A DNA stretch of 64,000 nt, from assembly GCF_000974445.1 (NCBI RefSeq), contig NZ_BBOJ01000004.1:434001-498000 (forward strand), given 5' to 3'. This document shows, one piece after another, positions 51,352 through 58,732 of the stretch (its first letter is position 1; every line of letters starts with the position of its first letter). The notes under the pieces were generated by a model. The model did not search any database and was not told the origin of the DNA. It saw nothing but the letters and a program-made list of their open reading frames with translations. The position numbers and the translations under genes are program-made. This DNA comes from Lentzea aerocolonigenes (GTDB lineage: Bacteria > Actinomycetota > Actinomycetes > Mycobacteriales > Pseudonocardiaceae).

Positions 51352-51367
51352 AATGGACTAGACCACT
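51352..51367. promoter_or_regulatory. DasR-type (dre) operator upstream of chitinase
   Basis: AATGGACTAGACCACT matches the Streptomyces DasR consensus ASTGGTCTAGACCAST at 14 of 16 positions by eye. It lies about 50 bp upstream of the chitinase start, between a TTGACC -35-like box (minus strand, 51374-51379) and the expected -10. A second TGGACTA copy sits 11 bp away (51343-51349). DasR control by glucosamine phosphates is established in Streptomyces and inferred here. Confidence 0.6.
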
Positions 51368-51443
51368 ACGCCCGGTCAAGCGTTGCACTGGTCATCGGAG
51401 GTATTTAAGGTGAGGGTGCCGCCGCCTGTTGCCGAGGAGTGAC

Positions 51444-52583
51444 ATGCGCGTACTGGCTGTTCTGGCTTTGTTGTTGGGGTTGACCACACCAGCTACCGCT
51501 TCGCCCGGCTGGGTCGCCGCCTGGGGCTCGGCGATGCAGACACCGGTTTCATCGGATGTCAGCGGCACGTCCTACACGGTCCGGAACGTCGTCCGGCTGA
51601 CCGCGGGCGGCTCGACGGTGCGGGTGAGGCTGTCGAACGTCTTCAGCTCCGGCGACCTGACCGTCGGCAAGGTGTCGGTGGCACCGGCCGGAACCGGTGC
51701 CGCGCTGGGAACGCAGGCCCGGCGGGTGACGTTCCGCGGCCGCGAGTCCGTCGTCGTACCGCGAGGCGGTGAGGTGCTCTCCGACCCCGTGGCGCTGCGC
51801 ACGGTCGCGGACTCCTCCGTGGCCGTCTCGATCTGGGCGTCGTCGGCACCCGCCGTCGCGACGTACCACCGGAGTGCGTTGTCCACCAACTACGTGGCAC
51901 AAGGCGACCACGCACGAGACCTCGACGGTGCGGCGTTCACGCAGAAGGTCTCGTCCTGGTACTACCTGTCCGAGGTGGCCGTGACATCACCGGTGCGCGG
52001 ATCCGTGGTGGCACTGGGCGACTCGATCACCGACGGCTCCGGCTCCACCGGCGGTGCGCATCGGCGGTGGACCGACGTGCTCGCCTCACGGACCGCGCTC
52101 GGCGTCGTGAACTCCGGGATCTCCGGCAACCAGTTCCTCCGCGACGACACCTACGGCGTGTCCGGGATCTCGCGCACGCCCCGCGACGTGCTGGCGAGGT
52201 CCGGCGTGCGGACGTTGATCGTGCTGGAGGGGATCAACGACATCAAGGCCAAGCCGGACGCCACGTTCGAAGAGCTGCGCGACGGCTACCTCCGAGTCAT
52301 CTCTCTCGCGCACTCTCACGGCGTACGAGTACTCGGCGGAACCATCACGCCGATGGGCGGCTACGCGAACTACACCGACGCGCGCGAGGCCGTGCGTTCG
52401 GCGGTGAACTCCTGGATCCGTTCATCGGGCGCGTTCGACGGTGTCGTGGACTTCGATGCTGCCGTGCGAGACCCTGCGCGCCCGACCTGGTTGCGCGAAG
52501 AGTTCGCACGGCCAGACCGCTTGCATCTGACCGATGCGGGCTATTCGGCCATGGGCCAAGCGGTGGACGTGTCGCTGCTTTAG
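51444..52583 (+). CDS. Secreted SGNH/GDSL hydrolase
   Basis: 379-residue exported esterase. Signal peptide MRVLAVLALLLGLTTPATA. Residues 20-185 form an N-terminal beta-domain of the kind seen in rhamnogalacturonan-esterase-like SGNH proteins (GWVAAWGSAMQTPVSSDVSG). The hydrolase domain has GDSITDGSG with Ser194, the Gly block SGISGNQFL, EGINDIK (block III Asn), and DRLHLTDAG with the Asp-His pair. Likely deacetylates polysaccharides. ATG 51444 has GAGGAG upstream. Divergent from the chitinase across the dre site. Confidence 0.88.
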   Translation: MRVLAVLALLLGLTTPATASPGWVAAWGSAMQTPVSSDVSGTSYTVRNVVRLTAGGSTVRVRLSNVFSSGDLTVGKVSVAPAGTGAALGTQARRVTFRGRESVVVPRGGEVLSDPVALRTVADSSVAVSIWASSAPAVATYHRSALSTNYVAQGDHARDLDGAAFTQKVSSWYYLSEVAVTSPVRGSVVALGDSITDGSGSTGGAHRRWTDVLASRTALGVVNSGISGNQFLRDDTYGVSGISRTPRDVLARSGVRTLIVLEGINDIKAKPDATFEELRDGYLRVISLAHSHGVRVLGGTITPMGGYANYTDAREAVRSAVNSWIRSSGAFDGVVDFDAAVRDPARPTWLREEFARPDRLHLTDAGYSAMGQAVDVSLL

Positions 52584-52587
52584 CTTG

Positions 52588-53025
52588 ATGCGCGTGTTCA
52601 CCCTCGAAGACGCCATCACGATCGCCACCGCGGCCCACGACGGCCAGGTCGACAAGTCGGGCCGGCCGTACATCGGACATCCGTTGCGGGTCATGGCGTC
52701 CGTGACGGGTGAACACGCGCAGATGGTCGCCGTGCTGCACGACGTCATCGAGGACACGACGGTGACGGCCTCGGATCTGCTCGCACGTGGATGTCCTGCC
52801 GTTGTTGTTGACGCGGTCGTGGCCCTGTCACACCTGCCGGGCGAACCGCAGGAGGACTACCTGCGCCGGGTGGCCGCGGACCCGCTGGCGGTGACCGTGA
52901 AGCGCGCGGACATCGCGGACAACCTGTCGCCGACGCGGCTGGCCCGTCTGGACGCCGCCACGCAAGATCGCTTGAAGATCAAGTACGCGCGGGCGCTGGG
53001 GTTGCTCGACGAGTTCGTGAGTTAA
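52588..53025 (+). CDS. HD-domain phosphohydrolase
   Basis: 145-residue single-domain HD protein of the small SpoT/MESH-like kind: ATAAHDGQVDKSGRPYIGHP (first His), MVAVLHDVIEDTTVTASDLL (HD pair and the following ED), and KRADIADNLSPTRL (Asp-Asn). These match (p)ppGpp-hydrolase-type HD domains but no synthetase part is present. ATG 52588, four bases after the SGNH stop, so likely co-transcribed though functionally unrelated. Confidence 0.82.
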   Translation: MRVFTLEDAITIATAAHDGQVDKSGRPYIGHPLRVMASVTGEHAQMVAVLHDVIEDTTVTASDLLARGCPAVVVDAVVALSHLPGEPQEDYLRRVAADPLAVTVKRADIADNLSPTRLARLDAATQDRLKIKYARALGLLDEFVS

Positions 53026-53099
53026 CTAACCTTCTTCATCGGTACAGGTCGCCTGAACAGGGTGTATTATCGAACCGTAACCAAGATTGGAAGGACGAA

Positions 53100-53327
53100 A
53101 TGACCCGCCACGACCTGTCCGTGAAGTCCCTGCGCTCGAGCCTGGCCTCCCGCCGCGACGCTCGCCTTCAGCGCCGGAGCCTGGAGCGGCAGTTGGCCAG
53201 CTACACCACCGAGAGCGACCGGCTCGAACTGGACGCCATCATGTCGCGCCACAGCGCCGACGAGACGAGCGAGCTCCGTTCGATCATCAACCGGCAGGCG
53301 ATGGACCGCCTGATGCGCACCGCCTGA
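53100..53327 (+). CDS. Small conserved hypothetical protein, Arg/Ser-rich helical
   Basis: 75-residue basic, helical protein: DLSVKSLRSSLASRRDARLQ, RRSLERQLASYTTESDRLEL, DAIMSRHSADETSELRSI. Similar short proteins are widespread in Pseudonocardiales but have no known function. AAGGA before the ATG and a TATTAT -10 box (53065-53070) upstream mark a real transcript, and a strong hairpin terminator follows. It could be DNA- or protein-binding; nothing in the sequence decides. Confidence 0.7.
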   Translation: MTRHDLSVKSLRSSLASRRDARLQRRSLERQLASYTTESDRLELDAIMSRHSADETSELRSIINRQAMDRLMRTA

Positions 53328-53340
53328 CGAGGTATCCCTG

Positions 53341-53372
53341 GGCCACCCCCGGCAACGTTGCCGCGGGTGGCC
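53341..53372 (+). terminator. Hairpin terminator after the small helical gene
   Basis: GGCCACCCCCGGCAAC and GTTGCCGCGGGTGGCC pair over 16 positions with one mismatch and no loop spacer, followed by TTCGCGTTT. It begins 13 bp after the stop at 53327. Confidence 0.75.
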
Positions 53373-53435
53373 TTCGCGTTTCCCGGCAACCGTGAACGGG
53401 TGCCCCGTGCGGCACGACGGCGATAACGTCCGGCC

Positions 53436-55019
53436 ATGCGTCGCATCCTTGCCACGGCGTTGGCCGTGCTCGCGCTGGTGCCGGTATCCGCGGCGAAGGC
53501 CGACCGGGTGGTCACGGACTACCAGGACCCGCTCCAGGCGATTCCCGCGGTGAGCCGGCCGCCGACGAAGTCCTGCACGGTCACGGCGATGCGACACACG
53601 TTCGCGAACTCGTACGGGCAGCCGTTCGTCGGCACGCTCGCGCCACCGCCGGAGTGCGCCGGACCGTGGACGAAGGTCGTGCTGGACTGGACGGGGCGCA
53701 GCAAGGGGCGTCAGTTCGACCGGCTCGCCGGGTTGTGGATCGGCGGGGCGGAAGTGCTGCGGACCTCGACCCCGGAGCCGGATCCGTCGGGCATCGTGTG
53801 GCACTTCGACCGGGACATCACGGCTTTCGCACCGCTGCTGACCAAGGCGCAGCCGTTCGTGGTGGATCTCGGCAACGTCGTGAACGACACCTACACCGGG
53901 CTGTTCGACATCGAGGTCACCGTCACCTACTACCAGGCGACGAAGAAGTACCCGGCTCCCGCTCAGGCCGACGTCGTGCTGCCCCTCTCCGCCGATGCCA
54001 CCCGGCCCGGCTGGCAGTTCCTCAAGGACGGCAAGAACTTCACGAAGCAGCTCACCGTTCCGCCGAACACCGCGAAGCTGACCGCCGAGATCTACGCGCG
54101 GGGTGGCGGCTGCGAGGAGTTCTGGTGGTCGAACGTGCCGAGCGACCTCGCCGCCCGGTTCCCGGACGCCGGACTGTGCGGTGGCGGAAGCTATCGCGAG
54201 GTCGAGGTGCGCGTCGACGGACGGCCCGCCGGCGTGGTCGCCCCGTACTCGGTGATCTACACCGGTGGGGTGGCGCCGATGCTGTGGCGGCCGATCTCGG
54301 CCATCGACGCGATCGACACGCTGCCGTACACGATCGACCTGAGCCCGTTCATCGGCACGTTGACCGACGGGAAGGCGCACACGATCGATCTCGTACCGCC
54401 GCGCGGGATCGTCGACGACTGGACGCTGGGCGGAAACCTGTTCGCCACCACGGATCCGCGCGTTCAGCGGGTGACCGGGACGTTGACCGCCGCGGACGTA
54501 CCCGCCGCTTCGGTGCGGACATCCACGACCGGCACCGACCTGGACGTGACGATCAGGACGCAGGTGCGGCGGGCCTGGCGGACCAGCGGAGTGATCAGGA
54601 CCTCCCACGGCACGCAGCAGGTCTTCTCCCAGGGCGCCTGGACGTTCGACAACACCACCTCGCTCGCCGAGAAGGCGACCAAGCAGAAGACCGCGCAGAG
54701 GGTGACCGGCGCCTACACGTCGAAGGGCAGGCTCGACGGGTTCGACTTCCCGCTCGACGTGGACGTCACCCAGAACATCGTGAACGACAACAACTACCGC
54801 ATCGACGCGGAGGTCCACATGGGACGTCGTTTGTGGACGGTCGGCGACCGGGCGAGGTTCAGCGACGACACCCTCGACACGCAGGGCGGCTTCGGGCGGA
54901 CCAACGGGGTGCTCACCTACGCGGACGGGTCGTCCAGCGAGCGCTGGCGCGGCACGGTGGACGGCCGCTTCCACCAGCGCACGCTGAAGACCGAGCACGG
55001 GTACGTGGTCGCTCAGTAA
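53436..55019 (+). CDS. PNGase A-type peptide N-glycosidase (amidase A family)
   Basis: 527-residue secreted protein homologous to plant peptide-N4-(N-acetyl-beta-glucosaminyl)asparagine amidase A. Signal peptide residues 1-22 (RRILATALAVLALVPVSAA). The domain begins with Cys-bearing CTVTAMRHTFANSYG. Key family blocks are FDRLAGLWIGGAEVLRTSTP and GIVWHFDRDITAFAPLL, then LFDIEVTVTYY. A middle block GGCEEFWWSNVPSDLA follows, and a C-terminal jelly-roll-like half closes the protein. It would release N-glycans from glycoproteins outside the cell. Bacterial copies are uncommon but known. The terminator upstream isolates it from the preceding gene. Confidence 0.82.
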   Translation: MRRILATALAVLALVPVSAAKADRVVTDYQDPLQAIPAVSRPPTKSCTVTAMRHTFANSYGQPFVGTLAPPPECAGPWTKVVLDWTGRSKGRQFDRLAGLWIGGAEVLRTSTPEPDPSGIVWHFDRDITAFAPLLTKAQPFVVDLGNVVNDTYTGLFDIEVTVTYYQATKKYPAPAQADVVLPLSADATRPGWQFLKDGKNFTKQLTVPPNTAKLTAEIYARGGGCEEFWWSNVPSDLAARFPDAGLCGGGSYREVEVRVDGRPAGVVAPYSVIYTGGVAPMLWRPISAIDAIDTLPYTIDLSPFIGTLTDGKAHTIDLVPPRGIVDDWTLGGNLFATTDPRVQRVTGTLTAADVPAASVRTSTTGTDLDVTIRTQVRRAWRTSGVIRTSHGTQQVFSQGAWTFDNTTSLAEKATKQKTAQRVTGAYTSKGRLDGFDFPLDVDVTQNIVNDNNYRIDAEVHMGRRLWTVGDRARFSDDTLDTQGGFGRTNGVLTYADGSSSERWRGTVDGRFHQRTLKTEHGYVVAQ

Positions 55020-55624
55020 AGACGTTTGATGGTCAAGACGTTGTCTTTGCGCGACTCTTCCTGACCGTCCGGCCCGACCAGGGGCCGCTCGACCACCTCA
55101 TCCGTGATGACGATCCAGTTGTCCTTGAGCCCGAGGTGGTCGAGCACGTCCTTGGTCGTCGGGAAGTAGTAGTGCTGGTGCTCGGACCACGACGGCGCGC
55201 CCGCGTGCCCGCCGACGATCAGGTACCCGCCCGGTGCCACCGCCTCCGAGGCCCTCTTCAGAATGCTGTTCCGCTCGCCGTCCTCCTCGACGGGCGAGTG
55301 CAGGAACTGCGCGCTCACCAGGTCGTAAAGACCTTCCGGGAACGTCACCTTGAGGTCGTGCCGCTCCACCGCGATCTCGACGCCCGCGTCGTACGCGTGC
55401 TTCAGGGCGCGGTCCAGCGCGACCTGGGACACGTCGACACCGAGAACCCGCCACCCTCTCTTCGCGAGCCACACGGCGTCGCCGCCCTCGGCGCACCCGA
55501 TGTCCAGCGCGCTGCCCGGCGTCAGCCGCTCGGCCTCCCGCACCAGCAACGGGTTCGGCCTGCCGGACCAGACCTGGTCCCGCTCCGAGTAGAAGGACTC
55601 CCAGAACTCCTGCGCTGTCGTCAT
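55013..55624 (-). CDS. Class I SAM-dependent methyltransferase
   Basis: 203-residue methyltransferase. SAM site GSALDIGCAEGGDAVWLAKR (motif I), VLGVDVSQVALDRALKHA (motif II region), VERHDLKVTFPEGLYDLVSA (motif IV region), and PGGYLIVGGHAG (motif V). The N-terminus FWESFYSERDQVWSGRPNPL is shared with thiopurine/tellurite-resistance-like methyltransferases. ATG 55624 (TTAQEFWES) chosen over a longer, non-homologous extension. Its end overlaps PNGase by seven bases (convergent). Confidence 0.85.
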   Translation of the reverse strand: MTTAQEFWESFYSERDQVWSGRPNPLLVREAERLTPGSALDIGCAEGGDAVWLAKRGWRVLGVDVSQVALDRALKHAYDAGVEIAVERHDLKVTFPEGLYDLVSAQFLHSPVEEDGERNSILKRASEAVAPGGYLIVGGHAGAPSWSEHQHYYFPTTKDVLDHLGLKDNWIVITDEVVERPLVGPDGQEESRKDNVLTIKRLY

Positions 55625-55661
55625 GCTCCCAAGGTGCTCCCAGCGGCCCGAAAACAGCAAC

Positions 55662-56123
55662 TTACGTTGCCGTCTTGGCAACACCCGGGCCCGGCAGCAG
55701 ATCGACGTCGCCCCCGCGCATCGGCTCACCGCAGCGGTCGCACCGCAGCTCGACGTCGGCGATCTGCCCGCACGCGTGGTGCCGGTAGAGCACCGGGGGC
55801 CCTGCCGATCCCGCGAGCCACCGGTCGCCCCACGACTTCATGACCATCAACAGGTCGACCAGTTCCAGCCCCTTCGGCGTCAACAGGTACTCGTAACGCG
55901 GCCGCGCGTCATACGGACGACGCTCCAGCACACCCTGCTCCACCAGGTGGTTCAGCCGCTCGGTCAGCACCTTGCGCGAGATCCCGAGGTCGGCCTGGAG
56001 CTGCTCGAACCGGCTCATCCCGACCCACACGTCCCGCAGGATCAGCGGCGACCAGGGCTCCCCGATGACGTCGAGCGTGCGCGCGATCGAGCACGCCATC
56101 CCGCTGAAGCTCGTCCGTTGCAT
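55662..56123 (-). CDS. HxlR-family regulator with C-terminal Cys-rich tail
   Basis: 153-residue winged-helix regulator of the HxlR (MarR-like) group: MACSIARTLDVIGEPWSPLI, LRDVWVGMSRFEQLQADLGI, SRKVLTERLNHLVEQGVLER, DARPRYEYLLTPKGLELVDL. The tail adds HHACGQIADVELRCDRCGEP, a Cys/His set that could bind zinc. A Cys early in the DNA-binding domain is typical of redox-sensing members. It faces the reductase genes across a 90-bp gap that carries a repeated AAGGAACTCAA element. Confidence 0.85.
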   Translation of the reverse strand: MQRTSFSGMACSIARTLDVIGEPWSPLILRDVWVGMSRFEQLQADLGISRKVLTERLNHLVEQGVLERRPYDARPRYEYLLTPKGLELVDLLMVMKSWGDRWLAGSAGPPVLYRHHACGQIADVELRCDRCGEPMRGGDVDLLPGPGVAKTAT

Positions 56124-56153
56124 GCGACCACTCTAGCAACTCGGGGTTCCCTT

Positions 56154-56201
56154 AAGGAACTCAACTCTGCTACGGTCTTGGAGTCTCTTGAAGGAACTCA
56201 A
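56154..56201. promoter_or_regulatory. Direct repeat AAGGAACTCAA, candidate HxlR sites
   Basis: AAGGAACTCAA occurs at 56154-56164 and 56191-56201, spaced 37 bp, in the gap between the HxlR gene and the reductase. The first copy forms a GTTCC/GGAAC inverted pair with the bases to its left. The second overlaps the region just before the reductase ribosome site, where binding would block its expression. Confidence 0.5.
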
Positions 56202-56212
56202 AGGAGCCTCGG

Positions 56213-56800
56213 ATGAGCAAGATCCTGTGCGCCCTCTCCGTCTCGGTCGACGGCTACATCACCGGCCGTGATCCCCGCCCCGGTCACGGGCTCGGCGACG
56301 GCGGCATGCTCTTCGACTGGTACTTCGACGGCGACACCCCGAGCCAGGAGTTCGACGGGTTCAAGCTGAGCGAGGACAGCGCGAAGGTCTTCGACTTCCA
56401 CGCAGGCCGCGTGGGCGCGGTCGTCGCCGGCCGCAACACCTACGAGGACTCCGACCGGTTCGGCGGCGGCAGCCCACATCCGAACGCGGCGCTCGTCCTG
56501 CTCAGCCACCGCCCGGCCGAGGTCACCGAACGGCAGACGCTCGCCACCACCATCGAGGACGCGGTCGCTCGGGCGCGGGAACTGGCTGACGGCAAGGACA
56601 TCGGCCTCATGGGCGGCGGCGTGCTGAACGCGGCCCTGCAGGCGGGACTGGTCGACGAGATCGTGCTGCACCAGGTGCCCGTCCTGCTCGGCGGCGGCCG
56701 CCCGTTCTTCCAGGAGCTGCCGACACACGTGCGGCTGAACCTCGTCGACGTCGTGGCAGCTCCCGGCGTGACGCACCTCCGTTACGAGGTGCAGCGATGA
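56213..56800 (+). CDS. RibD C-terminal/dihydrofolate reductase-like protein
   Basis: 195-residue NADPH-dependent reductase-type domain: KILCALSVSVDGYITGRD, the NADPH-binding VAGRNTYEDSDRFGGG, ALVLLSHRPAEV, LADGKDIGLMGGGVLNAALQ, and LVDEIVLHQVPVLLGGGRPF. The GGG and LLGGGRPF loops are the family marks. ATG 56213 has AAAGGAGCC upstream. Overlaps the PPOX gene (ATGA). Probably regulated by the divergent HxlR protein; substrate unknown. Confidence 0.85.
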   Translation: MSKILCALSVSVDGYITGRDPRPGHGLGDGGMLFDWYFDGDTPSQEFDGFKLSEDSAKVFDFHAGRVGAVVAGRNTYEDSDRFGGGSPHPNAALVLLSHRPAEVTERQTLATTIEDAVARARELADGKDIGLMGGGVLNAALQAGLVDEIVLHQVPVLLGGGRPFFQELPTHVRLNLVDVVAAPGVTHLRYEVQR

Positions 56801-57159
56801 ACCCGGACGTCCGCGAGGTCCTCGACGGCACCCCGATCGCCCACCTCGCCACGCTCTTGCCCGACGGCGCACCGCACTCCGTGCCGCTGTGGATCGGCAC
56901 GCACGGCGACCACGTCGTGATCCTCACCGGACCGAACTCGCAGAAGGCCCGCAACCTGCGCCGCGACCCGCGGGTGGCGATCTCGCTGACGCCGCCGGAC
57001 AATCCGTTCCAGCCGGTGATCCTGCGCGGCCGGGTCGTCGAGTGGCTGGCAGGCGACGAGGCGTGGGAGATCGTCGACCGGATCGCCCGGAAGTACATCG
57101 GCGGGCCGTACTCGCGCGACGAGGAACGGGTCATCGCGTTGATCGAGCTGAACGCGTAG
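56797..57159 (+). CDS. PPOX-class FMN/F420-binding protein
   Basis: 120-residue pyridoxamine-5'-phosphate oxidase-like split-barrel protein: DGTPIAHLATLLPDGAPHSV, PLWIGTHGDHVVILTGPNSQ, KARNLRRDPRVAISLTPPDN, and the C-terminal SRDEERVIALIEL. The group binds FMN or deazaflavin F420; the KxRNLRRDPRV pattern is common in F420-dependent actinobacterial members. Co-translated with the reductase upstream, so the pair may share a substrate or redox role. Confidence 0.82.
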   Translation: MNPDVREVLDGTPIAHLATLLPDGAPHSVPLWIGTHGDHVVILTGPNSQKARNLRRDPRVAISLTPPDNPFQPVILRGRVVEWLAGDEAWEIVDRIARKYIGGPYSRDEERVIALIELNA

Positions 57160-57163
57160 CAGC

Positions 57164-58015
57164 TCAGAACAGGGTCGGCGGCTCGATCGGCTCAGGCTCG
57201 GGCAGTGCCTCGAGGCCGGGCACGAGCGCCCGCACGTCGTCGTGGAACCGGCGGGCCAGCTCAGGCGCGATGTCGTTGTTGGGGGTGTGCACGAACACCG
57301 TCGGAGAGCGCCCCTCGCGCAGCCAGTCGGCGACGACCTCGGTCCACGGCCGCCACCCCTCGACCGTGTCCTCGACCGAGTCCCGGCCCAGGTAGCGGAC
57401 GATCGGCTGGCCGGTCAGCGCCCGCGTCCGCCGCGGCAACCGGGGTTTGCGGTCCCAGGCCTCCTGCTCGGCCTCGCTGGTCGGCGGGCTGCGGAAGAAG
57501 GCCGTGGTGTCGAACGGCACCCACTCGGCGTCCACGCCGGCGAGCGCCCCCTCCAGCAGCGACGTCGCACCGGCGTCGGTGAAGAACACCGGGTGACGCA
57601 CCTCCACGGCGCGTTGGAGGCCGGCGGGCAGCCTGCGCAGGAAGCGGCTCAGGGCGTCGACCTCCGTCGGGCCGAACGAGCCCGGCAGCTGGGTCCACAG
57701 GACCGCGCGTTCGCCGAGAGGTTCGATCGCGTCCAGGAACGCCCGCATCGGAGCCTCGACGCCGGCCAGCCGGCGCTCGTGCGTGACGACCTTGGGTAGC
57801 TTGACCACGAACCGGAAGCCGGGATCGGTCTGCCGTGCCCAGGTCTCGACCGTCTTCCGAGCGGGCGTCGCGTAGAACGTGGTGTTGCCCTCGACGGCGT
57901 TGCACCAGCCGGCGTAGGCCCGCAGTCGCTCCCCGGCGGGGTGCGAGTGCGGCATGTACCGCCCGAGCCACGCTTTGTGGTTCCACATCGCGCAGCCGAC
58001 ATGAAGACGTGCCAC
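57164..58015 (-). CDS. DUF72 (YecE-like) protein
   Basis: 283-residue TIM-barrel-like DUF72 protein: VGCAMWNHKAWLGRYMP, VEGNTTFYATPARKTVETWA, FRFVVKLPKVVTHERRL, AVLWTQLPGSFGPTEVDALS, AVEVRHPVFFTDAGATSLLE, VFVHTPNNDIAPELARRFHD. These blocks define the family, which has no proven biochemical activity. The GTG start at 58015 is at the first strand (ARLHVGCAMW). Convergent with the PPOX gene four bases away. Confidence 0.85.
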   Translation of the reverse strand: MARLHVGCAMWNHKAWLGRYMPHSHPAGERLRAYAGWCNAVEGNTTFYATPARKTVETWARQTDPGFRFVVKLPKVVTHERRLAGVEAPMRAFLDAIEPLGERAVLWTQLPGSFGPTEVDALSRFLRRLPAGLQRAVEVRHPVFFTDAGATSLLEGALAGVDAEWVPFDTTAFFRSPPTSEAEQEAWDRKPRLPRRTRALTGQPIVRYLGRDSVEDTVEGWRPWTEVVADWLREGRSPTVFVHTPNNDIAPELARRFHDDVRALVPGLEALPEPEPIEPPTLF

Positions 58016-58055
58016 TACACCTGCTTCTCGCCCTGGGGCTCCTTGGTGGACAGTG

Positions 58056-58616
58056 CTACTTCAGGGTGCCCAGCAGTTCCGCGGGCGAGAACCGCACAGG
58101 GAACGGCTCCGTGGCTTCGAACACCTCGTCGGCCTTGACCACGACCGTCTGCTCGTACAAGCCGTCGGCGCCGAACTCGAACACGGTCAGCGTCGGCACG
58201 TCCGGATCGACAACCCAGTAGCTCGGCACACCGAGCCGCTCGTAGACCGCCTTCTTGGTGTTGAGGTCGTGGAGCGCGCTGCTCGGCGACAGGATCTCGA
58301 CCGCGAGCAGCGGTGCCATCGGCAACAACTTGTCCGTGAGATCGCTGTCCCTGCAGACCAGCACGTCTGGCTGCACCTCCAGGGTGTGCGATGGCCGCAC
58401 AGCGAATGGTGCGGCCAGCACGTGCAGATCGTCTGGACACACAGCGTCCAGCCTGCTCGTCAGCTTCACCGAGATCTTCTGGTGTCGAAACCCAGGCATG
58501 GGGCTCACCAGGAGCGTCCCGTCGATGAGTTCGTAACGGTGGCCGTCATCGGGCATGCCCTCCAGGTCCTCGACCGTAAAGGGACGTCCGTTCACGCCAA
58601 TCGCCATGACTGTCAT
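58056..58616 (-). CDS. Uma2-family putative endonuclease
   Basis: 186-residue PD-(D/E)xK-fold protein of the Uma2 (DUF820) type: FTVEDLEGMPDDGHRYELID, GTLLVSPMPGFRHQKISVKL, then the catalytic-type VQPDVLVCRD and AVEILSPSSALHDLNTKKAV (Asp, Glu, Lys). Such proteins are abundant in actinobacteria and cyanobacteria; their biological role is unsettled. ATG 58616 has GGAGG five bases before it. Located between DUF72 and lepA, both leftward. Confidence 0.85.
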   Translation of the reverse strand: MTVMAIGVNGRPFTVEDLEGMPDDGHRYELIDGTLLVSPMPGFRHQKISVKLTSRLDAVCPDDLHVLAAPFAVRPSHTLEVQPDVLVCRDSDLTDKLLPMAPLLAVEILSPSSALHDLNTKKAVYERLGVPSYWVVDPDVPTLTVFEFGADGLYEQTVVVKADEVFEATEPFPVRFSPAELLGTLK

Positions 58617-58732
58617 GGCCCCCTCCTCTCGGTGCTCCTGCCAACCGTCTCAGAGGGGTCTGACAGTTTTGACCCAAATCGGGACCTCACCGGTCGCGCC
58701 ACCCGATCGTGTGACGCGGCCGAACGCGTGAG

